Positions 23,206-35,863 are shown, numbered from the stretch's first letter. The stretch is 64,000 bases of DNA from Moniliella sp. 'wahieum' (GCA_003971905.1 RSEE01000042.1:1-64000); one strand, 5' to 3'. A program made the numbers and translations. The notes: a model not told the origin generated them from the sequence alone.

Positions 23206-23695
23206 GGCGGAGGGCGTGGGGGCGGAGGGCAATCTGTCTCGATGGTCAACTCGATCTCCATCTTTCTCTTTTTTTCGTTCTCGTGCTTCTGCCCTCCTCG
23301 GACGCCACCCCTCACTCCCTCCCTCACTCACCCACATTCACATTCACACCCCCCTCACCCACATTCACCACTACACAGCCTCAACCACAGCCTCAACTAC
23401 ACCCTCAACCACACCCTCAACACACCCTCAACCACAACCACTCGCTCATTTTCTTCTTTCTTCTTTTCCCTTCCGTACCACTGGCGCTACCCCCCTTCCG
23501 TACCATTGTCACTACCCCCCCCCTTCTGTCCCACTATCACTAATCGCTACCACCCCCCTCCCATCCCACTGTCCCTACCTCTCCCTCCCATCCCACTGTC
23601 CCTACCCCCCCTACCCCCTCGATGGATTGGATGGGTTCGGGACGGGTTGTGCTTGGGCGCTGGATCGGAAGTCTCTTGGTTCCCTGCCCCTCCCC

Positions 23696-23763
23696 ACTAC
23701 ACTACACTACACTACACTACACTACACTACTACACTACACTACACTACACTACACTACACTAC
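23696..23763. repeat. Pentanucleotide microsatellite (ACTAC)n
   Basis: About 13 copies of ACTAC with one phase slip near 23730. Confidence 0.85.
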
Positions 23764-23982
23764 CCTGCCACTCACCACCCCTACCACCCGCACCACACCT
23801 TACCAACCCACACACACTCTCTCTTTCTCTGTCTCTGCCTCTTGTCCCATGTCCATGTCCCATATCACCAGTCACCAGTCACCAGTTCGTTCACACCAAC
23901 TACCCCCCCCTCGGCCTCAGGGTCTTACCACTCGTCCGTCGCTCTTTCTTTGTCTGCATACCCCTCTCCCGCCGTATCTCCG

Positions 23983-24036
23983 TCTTCATCTCCATCTCCA
24001 TCTCCATCTCCATCTCCATCTCATCTCCATCTCCAT
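23983..24036. repeat. Hexanucleotide microsatellite (CTCCAT)n
   Basis: About nine copies of CTCCAT with one shortened unit, close to the 3' end of MTD1. Confidence 0.85.
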
Positions 24037-24125
24037 CTCGACCCAAATTGCATTCCTTTGGCCTTGGCCCAATTAGACAATGACAATGAACAGCTGAACA
24101 GCTGAACAGCGGAACAGGTACCACG

Positions 24126-25411
24126 TTAGCGTGTCGCGCCAGCCTCGCCGTACTCGACCAGGCGCTACCGTATCCCACAAACCAAAGACAAACACAAACA
24201 CAGACCCAAACAAAGTGTCAGTTGCTCCACCCCACCCAACACCCAGTACCCAACACCCAACCCCAATACAGAGTACCCCAAGAAAAAAACGTACGAGCAA
24301 GTTACGTTGGAGCATGGCGATGGTCAACTTGCCAATGGCAGGCAAGTACTGGCTTGCGCGGGAGCGGCAATCCTTATCGAAATTCTTTTCGAGGAAAAGT
24401 TGATGCAGGTAGCGCCAGGCTTGATGAGCGCGGTGGGGATCTTGAAATCGGCCGAGGGCACACCGCAATGACCACGTCGGAGCGGGGCACGACCTGGTCC
24501 AAGGTCAACTCAGTAGCTTGGACCGAATGGTGAGCGCGCAAACGGCGTGCAGCATTCTGTGCGCGGGCAGCCTGGACACGCGCCGAGCCCGAACGCTCCG
24601 TATCGGCTCCCACGGACGCATCTTTTTCTTTTCGGAACAGTAGCACACCATCCAAGTCGACGTGTACACTGTGGCGCCATCGTTGGCCAGCAGCGCAGCC
24701 AATGGCCGCCCGACCACTTCGGACCGATTGACAATCGTCACCGTCTGCCCTGCAGCCGATCGCCATAGGCCAACTTGCTATCGTACACCCCATCGCTTCC
24801 AGACACTTGACCACGGCCAACGGCGTGCAGGGTAAGATCGACTTGGCGAATCCCGTGGGCGGTTCGGCGCCGTTTGCGTCTGCCGATGTGGCAGCGACTT
24901 CCGTTGCTGTGCCCGGAGCGCGGCCGACGTCAGCAGGCTTGAGCCAGCGCACGTTGTGGTACATGTTCCAGCAATAGGAAAAGTGTAGGCCCTCTACATC
25001 TTTGCGCGGATCAACAATTTGCTGAAGATACGTGTCCCTTCTTCCGCCAAAGATGGGGTAGTACACCATGACGCCGTCGACGCCAGCATCGGCATTGGCC
25101 GCAATGATCAAGTCTTCCACGTCGGCCTCGAGGGTGGAAGGTGCATCGGACGCAGGTGTGCTCTCGTCCCACGTATGCCAAATCTCAAAATCAATGCCGA
25201 CTGCATCGCATGCCTTCTGGTCCACTCGGCATACGCAATGCTCGGAGCCGATCGGGTGGCCAGGATGCCCACCAGACGCGGCGCCGACTGCCCGCGCGCG
25301 ATGCGCGCAGCAATCTCCGCGGCGGTGGCGGCGGTGAAAGGGTCGCTGATCGAGGACGCCTTCCACAGCTTGCCTCAGGACGGGCGCATCGGCAGGACGG
25401 CTGGTGCTCAT
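24126..25411 (-). CDS. MTD1: NAD-dependent methylenetetrahydrofolate dehydrogenase (MTD1)
   Basis: Cytosolic one-carbon enzyme oxidising 5,10-methylene-THF to methenyl-THF with NAD. ATG 25411 opens MSTSRPADAPVLR. Landmarks: DPFTAATAAEIAARIA and LVGILATRSAPSIAYAEWT, DAVGIDFEIWHTWDE, ADAGVDGVMVYYPIFGG, DTYLQQIVDPRKDVEGL, NMYHNVRWL, SILPCTPLAVVKCLEAMG, VTIVNRSEVVGRPLAALLA with NDGATVYSVDLDG, and INFSSEKNFDKD ending in GKLTIAMLQRNLL. A final intron (24294-24165) begins GTACGT and joins in frame to RLVEYGEAGATR and TAA at 24126. At least four frame changes break the reading. The region upstream of the ATG is a long CTC/GAG trinucleotide tract. Shares a ~430-bp divergent promoter region with the F-box gene. 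Confidence 0.9.
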
Positions 25412-25844
25412 GGCGACGCGGCAGGGACGAGGGACGAGAAGGAGGAGGAGGAGGAGGAGGAGGAGGAGGAGGAGGAGGAGGAGGAGGAGGTCGAGGCGAG
25501 GAAAACCACACACTGTGCTCGGCTGGCTGCAGCCACTTTTTGCTCGCTTCTTAGTTTTTAGTCCGCGCACGTGTGTGGCTGCCTAGCCAAAAAAAAACCA
25601 CCTCTTCCGCCTGTTCCGCTGCGGCTGACGTAACGCCGCCCCCTGGGGCGGAAGCGCCGACGGCAACGGCGGAAGGCCGCAGCAGACCAAAGCGGAGCCC
25701 AGCTGAGCGCCGCCTGAATGCGGCTTTTTTTGGGGGGGAGCTCCACTCAGCGTTCGCCCGGCCGTCGCCAACGCCGTCCCCCAACGCTGTCCCCAACACC
25801 ATCCTTCTCCACACGCAGCCCACATACCACGCGCAGTAGTCAGC
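25412..25844. promoter_or_regulatory. Shared divergent promoter region of MTD1 and the F-box gene
   Basis: The two ATGs (25411 minus, 25845 plus) face away from each other across 433 bp. It holds the GGA tract and a GC-rich middle with an inverted CGGAAG/CTTCCG-like content. No TATA box is obvious. Shared regulation is inferred from layout only. Confidence 0.45.
25439..25491. repeat. Trinucleotide tract (GGA)n in the MTD1 leader
   Basis: About 17 uninterrupted GGA units. On the MTD1 strand this is a CTC-rich leader ending ~28 bp before the ATG. It could be part of the 5' UTR or core promoter. Confidence 0.85.
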
Positions 25845-28296
25845 ATGCGCGTCGACCCGCTCCGCTCGCTGCCCATCGAAATCGGGCACGACATCTTGAC
25901 GCGGGCGTGCTGGATCCGCTGGACCTGTACCGCGTCTCGCTCGTGTCGCATCACTGGCACCGGCTCGTTAGCAACGAAGCGGTTTGGCGCGCGGTCGCGT
26001 TCCAGTGGGGCTAGTTTCGACGCGCGAGTTCAGCTGGACGAAGCACGTACCGCGCCACGTGCTAAGCCGATCGTACCCTGCGCGACCTCTTTCTGTCGTG
26101 CGCACGTGGCGCGAACTCGTGTTGGTGTACGACCTGCTTGCGCGTCAACTGGGACGAACGGTAAGTGGTGATCCGGTGCCCATCCCGCGTCCTACGGTTG
26201 CACCATATCTTTTCCACGTGAGTCATCGCTCAGGCGGGGAAAGTGCAGAGATTCGGTTACGACGAGCGTTTATCCAAGACCGCTTTTTGGCCGCGGAGTT
26301 TCTAGCGGTGGTGCCACAAGATAACCTGGCGATTTTTGCGAGTAACTACCACGATATGGAGCATGTGGACCGATGGGCACTGTGGGTTGTGGACTTGCAA
26401 AACTCCACGCTGTTATGGGCGTATTCAAGCGAAGAAGATGCGGATGTACTGAGCATCGCGGCCGAAGAAGGAACGTTGATTGTTCACCATCGATCGTACC
26501 TTGCTGATGCGGTACGCGAGTACCTCGATATCTTCAAACTTGATTCTCACTTGGGTCGCAAGGCGCCGAAACGAGGCTATTTCCGCCGCAAGAGTCGCTT
26601 GGACCCAAGTCAGATGGGCGTCCAAATGTCCATTGCATTGCAAGGCCGTGTAGTGGTAGGGTAAGTGGCTCGTGGTTCGTGGTTCGTGGCTCGTAGCTCG
26701 TGGCTCGTGACTCGTGGCTCGGGTTTTGGTTTGCTTATGCCGATTCCGTGTTCTGACCCTCCCTCCCCCTCCCTGTCTTGTTTTCTCTCCAGACAATCCG
26801 AGTCGACGCCTCGCAGCTTTACATTTTGGGACCTGGCCACCGACGCAACCACTCCCACACGCACTATCCGCATCCAACGCGCCAACATGGAAATGTTCCC
26901 TCTGGCCACAATTTGGTTGTACGTCCATGCTTTCCCTTCCTCCCCTTCTCTTCATCCCCCCCCGTCCTCCCCTTTTCTTCACCCCCCCCCCCCCCCCTCC
27001 CCCCTCCACCAGCATGGGAGCATGTTGGACTGACACATGTCGTGGCTAGGCACCCTCCTTTTGCATGGGCGTGGGACGGGGAGTACTTGGTGGTCACTTG
27101 GGCTAGCCGGGAAGGTCATGCGTGGTTCCACGTGTACCATTACCCTACCGACACGCACCTGGGTCTAGGCGTGTCGGGCGAGACGGAGAGCGAAACCCAA
27201 ACCAACCCGGAATCCAAACCCAAAGCCAAACTCGAAATCGATAAGCGGATGCTGCACGAAGGAATGGTGGACATCACAAGGTACGATGTGCACCCCACGA
27301 CGTTTCAGACGAGTATGCGATGCAAGGCACGCTAGTTGCGATCCCCAGTACCTGTCCAGGAAAAGTGGGACCCAGCGACGGTGATTGCGCCACCGAATCG
27401 GCTTTCGGAGCGGCAACCCGAGATGCGCTTAGCGCTCGACGCGGCCACGGGCAACCGCTGTGCTAACCCTGCATGATACCATGATCCTGGTACGGGATTA
27501 CCGGCAAATGGGCCAGGAGGGGCGCCCGCAACGCTGCCTCGTGCTCAACTTGCATCGGTTCCCAGTGGCCTAGACGGGATGGAAGACGTGACGGACCGCG
27601 GGCCGTTGGCTGCGCAGCACGGTCGTGCGATCTGGGGCCCACTCACGCTGGGGACTACCAAGGCTGGGATGAGGACGGTGTACGAGTATGCTTTCTAGGT
27701 GACGAGGAGACACGCGGGTGCGTCCTCCGCTTCCCAAGATCCGGCAGCGACTTGGTACAGCACGGCCCGCACAGTGGAGCACGGAACTTTCACACCGCAA
27801 CGGGGACCCCGGTATCCTTGGGTGATGCAGCGACGTACTTGGTGGAAGAAGCTGAGTTGGCACGTATGCTCCGGTACGAGCAGTACGAGTACCGCGCGGT
27901 ACAGCTCACTGCTACGGGCGTGTACTTTCTCGTGGTCGCGGTTGGGGACCGAACGGCATTGTCGTTGTTCAATGACGATAAGCGGGCGTCAGTGGTGCAT
28001 GGACTGGACTTTGCTGGGGCAGCTATGCTAAGACTGAACCGACTGTGTGGTGCGGCGTTGGCCAAACGCGCACGATGGACCTGTACAAGCGTATTCGTCA
28101 CGCGCTCCCTGAGCAGGACGGGACAGCACCGGGCGACGAGGAGGATGGATGGGTGGACGCGGAGGACGACCCGGAGGAGCAGCAGGGGCACAACAGCTAC
28201 GTCGACGACGAGATGGTCGACTATCCCTTTGTGGATAGCGATAGGCTACCCGAATTTGTGGAGTGGGACTGGAATCAGCCAACCACGGATTATTAG
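25845..28296 (+). CDS. F-box domain protein
   Basis: The N-terminus is an F-box: LRSLPIEIGHDILTR followed, after one frame change, by LDPLDLYRVSLVSHHWHRLVSNEAVWRAVAFQWG. F-box proteins recruit substrates to SCF ubiquitin ligases through Skp1. A large beta-rich region follows (FLAAEFLAVVPQDNLAIFASNYHD, RWALWVVDLQNSTLLWAYSS, GTLIVHHRSYLADAV, DIFKLDSHLG), whose repeating pattern suggests a propeller-like substrate domain without clear WD signatures. Introns follow GRVVVG (about 26661-26792) and at 26920 (GTACGT, then C-rich). Later blocks are HPPFAWAWDGEYLVVTWAS, MILVRDYRQMGQEG and YEYRAVQLTATGVYFLVVAVGD. The C-terminus is very acidic and ends EFVEWDWNQPTTDY. Several frame changes occur. Substrate unknown. 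Confidence 0.75.
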
Positions 28297-28435
28297 CCCA
28301 GCGCGCGGCCGAGGGGTACCGGTTACGGTACGCTTACTGGTTACCGGTTATTAGATGGCTTGTTTGTGGTCGAGTGGCCTCCACAGGGGTACATTGGTTT
28401 ACCCCGCACCTACCCTACCCTCCACCCGGGTGTTG

Positions 28436-28455
28436 AAGCTTGAAGCTTGAAGTTG
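28436..28455. repeat. AAGCTTG heptamer cluster
   Basis: TGAAGCTTGAAGCTTGAAG: two AAGCTT palindromes spaced by exactly 7 bp. Confidence 0.8.
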
Positions 28456-28940
28456 CACCGGCTCCAGGCTCTGCTCCGACGACCGACGGCACGGAGGTAA
28501 CGGGGTTAATCAAAACAAAATAGGGTCTGTCGCAACCATCTCGCTCAAGAATGAAGCTTGAGGCCTTGAGCCCGAGACCTCTGACGGCTGTGTTTGCTTG
28601 TGCTCCTACACTGTTATAGCCCTTGTGGGGTTTATTATTATTCCTTTCTCCCCCTGCACAGCCATCTGGGGTCGGAAGCCAACCCACCAGCCACTGCTGT
28701 GGCGCTGAGCCTCTGCTCAGCTGGCGCCTAAGTTCAATATTTACATGTCAGTTGCCACGCTGCCGCTCCAGCCATATACACTTAGTGGATGCCCACGGAA
28801 GAACCCTTGAATCAAGCTAATCAAGCCATCAAAGAGGGGTATATGTACACTATATACGTAGCCCACTGCACTGCAGGACTCATGTACTCATACCTCTCGG
28901 TCTCTGTGCATGAGTACTAAGACTGAGTCTCAGTACTCAA

Positions 28941-29000
28941 AACTCAGAACTCAGAACTCAGACTCAGAACTCAGAACTCAGGAATCAGGACTCAGAACAA
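28941..29000. repeat. AACTCAG heptamer array
   Basis: About seven copies of AACTCAG with single-base variants (GACTCAG, AATCAGG). This is one of the few heptamer arrays here whose unit lacks a 6-bp palindrome. Confidence 0.75.
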
Positions 29001-29133
29001 AGTCTGTGAGCACTCTGATCGAAACACTCGCGCTCTCGTACTCCGACTTGAAGCTTAAGGACATACGAAAGACGCAGTACGGTTGGGGGTCTCTCGTATA
29101 GTGTTAAAACATGTATCGGCTTTCCTTTGGATC

Positions 29134-29190
29134 AATGGTTACCGATTACCCGGTTACTGGTTACCTGTTACCAGTTACCGGGTAACGTTG
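29134..29190. repeat. Degenerate GGTTACC heptamer array
   Basis: Successive GGTTACC, GATTACC, CGGTTAC, TGGTTACC, TGTTACC and AGTTACC units. GGTNACC is an odd palindrome, so the array again is strand-symmetric. A related set occurs at 28311-28350. Confidence 0.7.
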
Positions 29191-29204
29191 ACCCGCGGTG
29201 AAGC

Positions 29205-29325
29205 TGAAGCTTGAAGCTTGAAGCTTGAATAAAAGCTAGAGGCTTATTGAAGCTTGAAGCTTATTGAAGCTTGAATAAAAGCTAGAGCTTATTGAAGCTT
29301 GAATAAAAGCTAGAAGCTTGAGCTG
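29205..29325. repeat. Composite repeat built on AAGCTTG
   Basis: AAGCTTG units at 29211-29227 lead into three to four longer units of the form TTATTGAAGCTTGAATAAAA followed by GCTAGAG/GCTAGAAG. A higher-order ~30-bp repeat has therefore formed from the heptamer. Confidence 0.8.
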
Positions 29326-30646
29326 TGACATGTGTGGTGGTCCCCCAGTCCCAACACATGGAACCCAACCCGCGAGAGTCGAAATCTGAATCTCAATCTG
29401 AATTGAGTCTGAATCTGAATCTGGTGGAGCCAATCAAGCGACCCAAATAGGACCGGCATTGGTCAAATCCAATGAAGCCATCTTCGATATTTCCACTCGA
29501 AAAAACAACAGAGATCGAGGTCGAGGCCAGAAGGGAACCGAGGGAAGTGACCTAGTGACATGTGACATGGGACACCTGAAACCGAGTTTCCATGTCGCCT
29601 ATTTGGCGCCCACAAGCGGGTATGGGTATTGCGGCGTGGTGGTCGGTGGATCGGATACATGCACCCTCTGACTCCGGTTCCCAAGCCTCAACATCAAAAG
29701 CTTCAAGCTTAAAAAGAGGGCTTGCAGTACAAGAACTCAGCTAAGCCCTTCCATGCGCTATTATTATAACAAGCTTAGCGCTACCCTTCTCGCTAAGATC
29801 GTCAACGCTAAAGCCGCACAGGGACAGCACTCCCAGATTGAAATCAGGTGCAAAAGGTCGTACATGGGACAAACGGGCGTCGCCCCCCGTCCATCTACTG
29901 CACTGGGCTCAAATTCAAATGAGAGCGGTGCATGGTTGGCTCTGGGTCAAAAAGGGTTGTCATTGTGGATCTGTGGGCATCAGACATAATGCATCAGGTG
30001 GATGCCTTCGGCTTTTACCTTGCTTCTTACGGTCCGGTGCATGGAATCGATGAACGGATAGAATCCCTGCTGCCACGTAAATCGATCTCTACGTATGTAG
30101 TATTGGATCGAAGAGTATATCGCAGGGTATAGGATGTAGTGACTAGTAGAGTACCAATCCATCTAGTTCCTCATATTGTAATGTTGCGGTTCCGGAAACA
30201 ATTACAGTAAGATAGAAGGAAAGGGGGAGGAACCGGTGGCAAAAGCTTTTGAAGCTTGAAGTTGTTAAAGCGTGAGCAAGTTAGAGGCTGAAGCTCTGAA
30301 ACTCTTGTTGCCTTTGAAGCGTGAAAAGCTTTAAAGCTTGAAGCTTGTAGAGGATCCACCCTGCAAGCTCGAGAGCCACATCCGTCGCAGCCTACAGGGA
30401 AAGGAAAGGGTGCTGGCCGGACGCAATACTTTTATGAAGATGTTTACCTTTCGGTATCATTCGGTAAATAACCAACTCGGTTCAGTATATTAATCGGGGT
30501 TTTCGGAGCTCAGCGCCTCAGACCAGTACCCCTATTAGCATCAGGCTCGGGCCTCAGGGCCTGAGCCTCAGGAGGCTTCAAGCAGCTACCTTCAAGCTTC
30601 AGTCTTCAGCGCCGTCAACTTTCAACCTTCAAGAAACACCATACAT

Positions 30647-30667
30647 GAGATCTGAGATCTGAGATTT
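30647..30667. repeat. AGATCTG heptamer array
   Basis: GAGATCTGAGATCTGAGAT: AGATCT palindromes at a 7-bp period. Confidence 0.85.
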
Positions 30668-30848
30668 CATGATACCCTAGAACTCCACCAGGGGGCGCGA
30701 TATGCTGCGCAATGGGATCTGTACTTAATGACCCCCACGGCTTGGCAAGAACCACCTGACATGTGATGCATTTCGTCGACCGTCGTCGGAGTCAGCTGGT
30801 CCTGCATCATGATGCGCATCAAGGAACAAGGTCCAATCAACTAGATCA

Positions 30849-30893
30849 CTGAGTACTGAGTACACTGAGTACTGAAGTTGGTACCGAGTACTA
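30849..30893. repeat. AGTACTG heptamer array
   Basis: GAGTACTGAGTACACTGAG followed by TACTGAAG and a GAGTACTACTC variant: three to four AGTACT palindromes with one-base spacers and small interruptions. Confidence 0.75.
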
Positions 30894-31343
30894 CTCCGAG
30901 CGGTGAGTAGTGAGCTACCCTGATGCACCTGATGGCGGAGAGCCTGGCCGGAGATACGGAAACGGGATATGTGGGCGGTGGAGCGGAGCAAGTCCAGACG
31001 ACGCGCAAGGCCTAAGGCCTGTAAGTAAGGCGTAAGGCGTAGTAAGGCGTAAGGAACTACGAACTAGGAACTTGGAACAAGTACTAACCGGACTAACCGG
31101 ACTATCCAGTCTAAGAAGGGCTAGGGTTCTAAGAATGTATATATTAATGGGCGTAGTAGTGATGTCGCGCGTAGTAACAGAGAGACAAGTGCGTTGGTCG
31201 GAATTGCCAATTGGACGGGACCGTTGGCGGGCGGCTATGGATAAATTACAAGACACGAAAAAAGGTGGAGTGAGAGAACGCTTGCATATGGCGTAACTAG
31301 AAATCGGCAGTCTGCTGACTAAGTCGGGTCACGCGATCACGAT

Positions 31344-31374
31344 CAGGCCTCAGGCCCTGAGGGCCTCAGGCCTT
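31344..31374. repeat. AGGCCTC heptamer cluster
   Basis: CAGGCCTCAGGCCCTGAGG followed by GCCTCAGGCCT. Related clusters lie at 31979-32002, 34188-34204 and 34938-34965. Confidence 0.75.
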
Positions 31375-33828
31375 AGTCCTCCGGTCGCCTCGGTGCGGCG
31401 CTGGGAAGATATGGAGCTGGATTTGAAAAACGAGTTACTGTAGGCGCTTGAAGAGCTTGACGCGCTTGAAGCTTGAAGAGTAATTGAGTTCCCAGTGGCT
31501 GCCCAGAAAGCGACGCTGGGGACGCAAGAAGAGATGACGAGATGAACCGATCCGTGGTCGATGAGAGTGACTTTATCTGAGACGCCTGAGGGCGGACGGT
31601 GACGCGGTGACGGTCTCTCGTCGATACCATGACGCATCATGCATCATGTCAGGAACATCTATCTGCAATGCTTAATGCATGCTCCAAAGATGGATGACTA
31701 CGTGAGTCAACTCGAGGCTTGATGTCGTGTATATGTCCCCCAAAAACGCTCACTTCCAGGTCAAGTTTCAAAACTTAAGAGCTTCATATCTGAATCTGAC
31801 TCTAGTCAGATTACCCTTGTTGGTAGGCATTAGATCGACCTTATCTGTCGTACGTTGACGTTTTGCCCGGTACAGAGCGAATCGGGACAGTGGCAGTGTC
31901 TTTGCGTGAGACCACGACAGACACTCCTGAACACTCCTCTTTGGCTTCGACATCATTGACTTGGAATGATATTGACATCAGGCCTCAGGGCCTCAGGCCT
32001 CAACACGGCCCCCAGGGTCTCACCAATCACCGATCATGTGGGCTAGTTGATACACACCCAGTGTCACTATGTCACCGCTCACCACATCTGTTGATTACCA
32101 GCGTCACTATCCCCCTCCCCGCCTTCCGTCGTGCTGTTGTCGCCATTTGCTATAGGATCTAGCCTCTGCCCACCTACAATTGCCAAGCGACCAGGGGTGT
32201 AGGTTGGTGTGGCCAAAAGTGGTGACCGGGGTGACCGGTGGCACCGGTGCCATGATGCGAGACGTGATGGACAAAAGACGTTCCCTTCAAGCTTTACATG
32301 TCTATATGATGCACTTATCTATGGCGCCTACGTTCTGTGAATCGGGATCAGAAGACTGATTTGAAGCCTATAGAGCTAGAAGGACTAGAATATCCAACAG
32401 TACATATTGCGCTAGAGTGCGCTTTGGTCTTCCTAATCGAATGCGCAAATGCGTCTTAAACACGTACGATTCCATCCATTAAAGCTTCTCGGTTACTCTG
32501 ACTTTGTACGACCGAAGGAAACCCACGGATTCGCGTGGAGAACCTCTGGAAATTGCAGGGCAAATGCAATCATGACGGGGAGGTTAAGGCCAAAGGTCTA
32601 AGCCTTTTGCCACAGCAAGAGGCGATGGGGGGTCGAACAAGTCGGAGTATTAGTCACGTGGAGGCTTCGGAGGTCAAATAATTAAAGGCCTAAGGCTTAA
32701 GAGCTTAAGGGGAAAAGGGTGATGACCGATAACGCACCTTGGCTTACAGTATACGGGGCCACGGGTCCCAACAGTTTTGTGAGCACTAAGCCGCGGTGCG
32801 ATCCGTTGAGTAATTAAACCATCAAGCTACTCAATCTATAATGCTCTACCAGGCTCTCTATCTACTCTACCATATACCATGGCAGGCCACGATTGACTAG
32901 TAAGTACTGAGTAGTGCTAGTGATTGTGGCTGGCTGCCTGGTCACATGGTCACAGTGACTATAGGGACCATACGATCGACATGCTGACACTGTGACACGT
33001 CACATGTCACGAGGTCCATCGTGCATGTCACACATGTCACACGCCAATTCACATTTTGCTTTCTTCAGACGTTCAACGTACTCAACGTATAAAACGTCCA
33101 TCGATCAATCATCGAAATCATCTCAGATCTCATCGATCATCCCGCTCTCCAATGCACGATAGAGGCGATGTTTGCAAAGCGTTGGAAGCTAAGCTTGCTC
33201 TCGACTTCGGCGAGCTTGATCGAGATTCCCTCTCGCTCACGATATGTTCCTCACTGGGACCACTTCCATCATTCGCGCATTAGCTAGTACCTGCATTAGC
33301 GCGTAGCGCTTAGCAGTAATACCTTGTCCCTGCAGTGGGACGCGATCGCCTTTATCCTAGCCACACCCGATCGGCGGCATCGCGAGAGATTGGGTGACAT
33401 ATGACATGTGACAGTCTTCGGTTTGAAACGTGCAGGTAGTCGCATGTTGACACTTTACTAGCTTTACTGTTTAACGTTTAGCCAGGAAAAACGTTTGTAC
33501 GGAGTCTCAGTACTGAGCCAATGCACATGTCGCGAGTACGAGTGCCTCAGTACTGAAGGTTGGTTCGTGCCTAACCGCTTGGGGGGGAGAGGCGGGGGGG
33601 GGGATGAAAACGATCAAGAAAAACATGTGTGTAACAAACGTAACATTAAGCATGGTACCGAATGCATGACGTGTGTGCTGCTGAATACCTTTGATGGTGG
33701 CACTGTTGGACAGAGGAGTGGCTAGTAGTCCGCTCTCTGGGATTGAACAACGGTGATCGATTTGATCGATGGTCTCTCCTATGTAGGCCCCGTGTCGGAG
33801 CGTGTGCCTGCTCGCGCGCGATCGAAGA

Positions 33829-33852
33829 TATTAGATCTTAGATCTTAGATCA
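33829..33852. repeat. AGATCTT heptamer array
   Basis: TTAGATCTTAGATCTTAGAT: the same AGATCT palindrome as at 30647 but with T as spacer. Confidence 0.85.
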
Positions 33853-35863
33853 CTAGTCACTTTCTTCTCTCTCTTTGATGGGACAAAGGATTTACAGGCT
33901 CACGAGATCTCTTCCGATATGTTGACATCCGTCCTAGGACCGCGCGGACCCTGAGTCACGTGAGTCAGCTTTCATTCCTTCCGAGCTCGCACCAGTCTTC
34001 TGGACGAGTCAGTCGCAGAAGCTTCTTAGTCAAATACGACGTTCAGTGCTCACATTCTGTGGTAGTAGCGAGGCCGACACGATATATGATAGGCAATAGA
34101 TCCGGAGCGCAGAATGATGCTAGAGCCCAATTCCATCCACACTCACCTCTGCGCCTCTGCAACGCGGCTCTGCAGCCCTCGTTCGTCTCTCCTCAGGCCT
34201 CTCATTAATCGTTGGCCTCACCATCCCCTCTCCCCTCAGGCCTCCGAACGACTCTAGACTTGAGAGGTCTTCCGGCCTCCTCCAAGGCCTCAGCTGGGGC
34301 CCTGAAGCGAGTGAAAAGCGCGAGCCACCATTTTACAAAAGAATTGCGAGTCGTGTGTAGCGTATGTGAACGTATTATCATACACACCTGCAAGCCCAAC
34401 GCAGGGCCCGCCAAGCCATCTATCACGTGCGGCGTCCCAGCTGGAACCGATCGAGCGAGAGTGAGACTTGCATGAGAAGCGCATTGCCAAGAGTACAACA
34501 CAAATTATACCCAAGGCCCAATGGTCACTGTAGTTGGCCTACAATGCATAATGGCCAATTGTGTATTGGCCAATCATCTACAATCTCACCGTGGCCCAGT
34601 GGCCCTGGCTTGCTGTGGCATATGTGACGGTGCGTGTTGATACGTAACAGTTCGATGGTCAGTCCAAGTCAATATTCAATCGAGAGTGGAGCCGAGGTGG
34701 AAGATGGCGGAGGTAAGGGCCAGATGATGAAGGAGTATGGGCATAGGCAGTAGGGAGCATGGCGCTTGGAACAGGAGATCTGAGAGGTCGTGGTCCAATA
34801 TCAAAACACGTTCGACGTTTTGCGACCAGACTACGAGATACAAAGACACCGCCAAACCAAATTCAATCACAACCAATTGATCATTGGATCATGCATCCAT
34901 CCTGAATCATTAATCACATCTCCGACTTGTAGGGCGTCCTCAGGCCTCAGGCATGGCCTCAGGCCGGTTAGGCCGATCATCGATCAACCAGGGCACAGTA
35001 ACTCGTCTACTCCGTACGTCGGTGAAATACTCAGACTACTGAGTACTGACCTATATTCAGTTCTCACACATGTGCGCCAAGGTCCTCTCTCTGTTTTCAT
35101 TACCTCTTGCGCTACAACGTCGCCCAGCTTGGCGCCCCGATCGATCACGTGCGTCGTGTGCTGATGGAGGGGTCTGTGTGCGGAGTCCCACTTGTGATTT
35201 GTGATGCATGCTTCAACAGCTTCAACCAGCTCATTAATCTTTGCATCACATGCATCACAAAAGTTGATCAAGTCACTCACTATTCACATGATTCACACAT
35301 CCCACCCAGCCCATCCTCGCCTGCATCTCCGATCAGCGTTCAGCCTCAGCGCGCGATCAGCTCAAGCACCCAGCCTGATCTCAATGTAAGAGGGGGGAGC
35401 CTTCCGACACACGAGTAAGCTCTCCGTGGGTGGCTCTTGGGGGATGCAAGATGGACGACAGGCAAGGCAGAGTGGAGCTTTGAAACACGGTGAGCATTAT
35501 ATTATTACTGAATAGCAGCGCCAAGCCTTCTGCGGGATGCTGAGGCTTGCTCAGCGCGCTCAGCCTGTGAATATAATGCAGCCTGGGGTCTGGGACGTCT
35601 CCAGACTGAGTTGTGCATTGTTGTTCCGCGGTCCAGCGCTCAGCTCAGCTCCGAGGGGCAGCGCGGGGGGAGTCTGGGCCTGAGGGCCTGAGATCTGGGA
35701 ACAACCGTGGGGCACCGTCACGCGTCAAACCTGAGGCCCTGGGGCCTGATGGTGAGCCTGATGGAGCAGAGCCCACAGGAGTCTCTTCTCCCCTTGTCTG
35801 CATGTCACCGCACGAGGGTCACCCATTGACTAACTGCATTACATGGTACGTTTGCTAGTTATT

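Larger units (their letters stand above)
23206..24125. other. C/T-rich convergent spacer with microsatellites
   Basis: Lies between the convergent hypothetical gene and MTD1. It holds CTCAACCACAC repeats (23378-23435), CCCACTGTCCCTAC repeats (23535-23605), a CACTA pentamer array and a CTCCAT hexamer array. Long plus-strand frames are composition artefacts of stop-poor C/T sequence. Confidence 0.55.

Noticed and set aside
23159-24105. Long plus-strand frames with Pro/Thr/Ser-rich products
   Set aside because: They result from stop-poor C/T microsatellites and run through the MTD1 3' end in antisense.
28900-29330. CRISPR-like or regularly spaced repeat array
   Set aside because: The units are directly tandem with no unique spacers of constant length, and the genome is eukaryotic.
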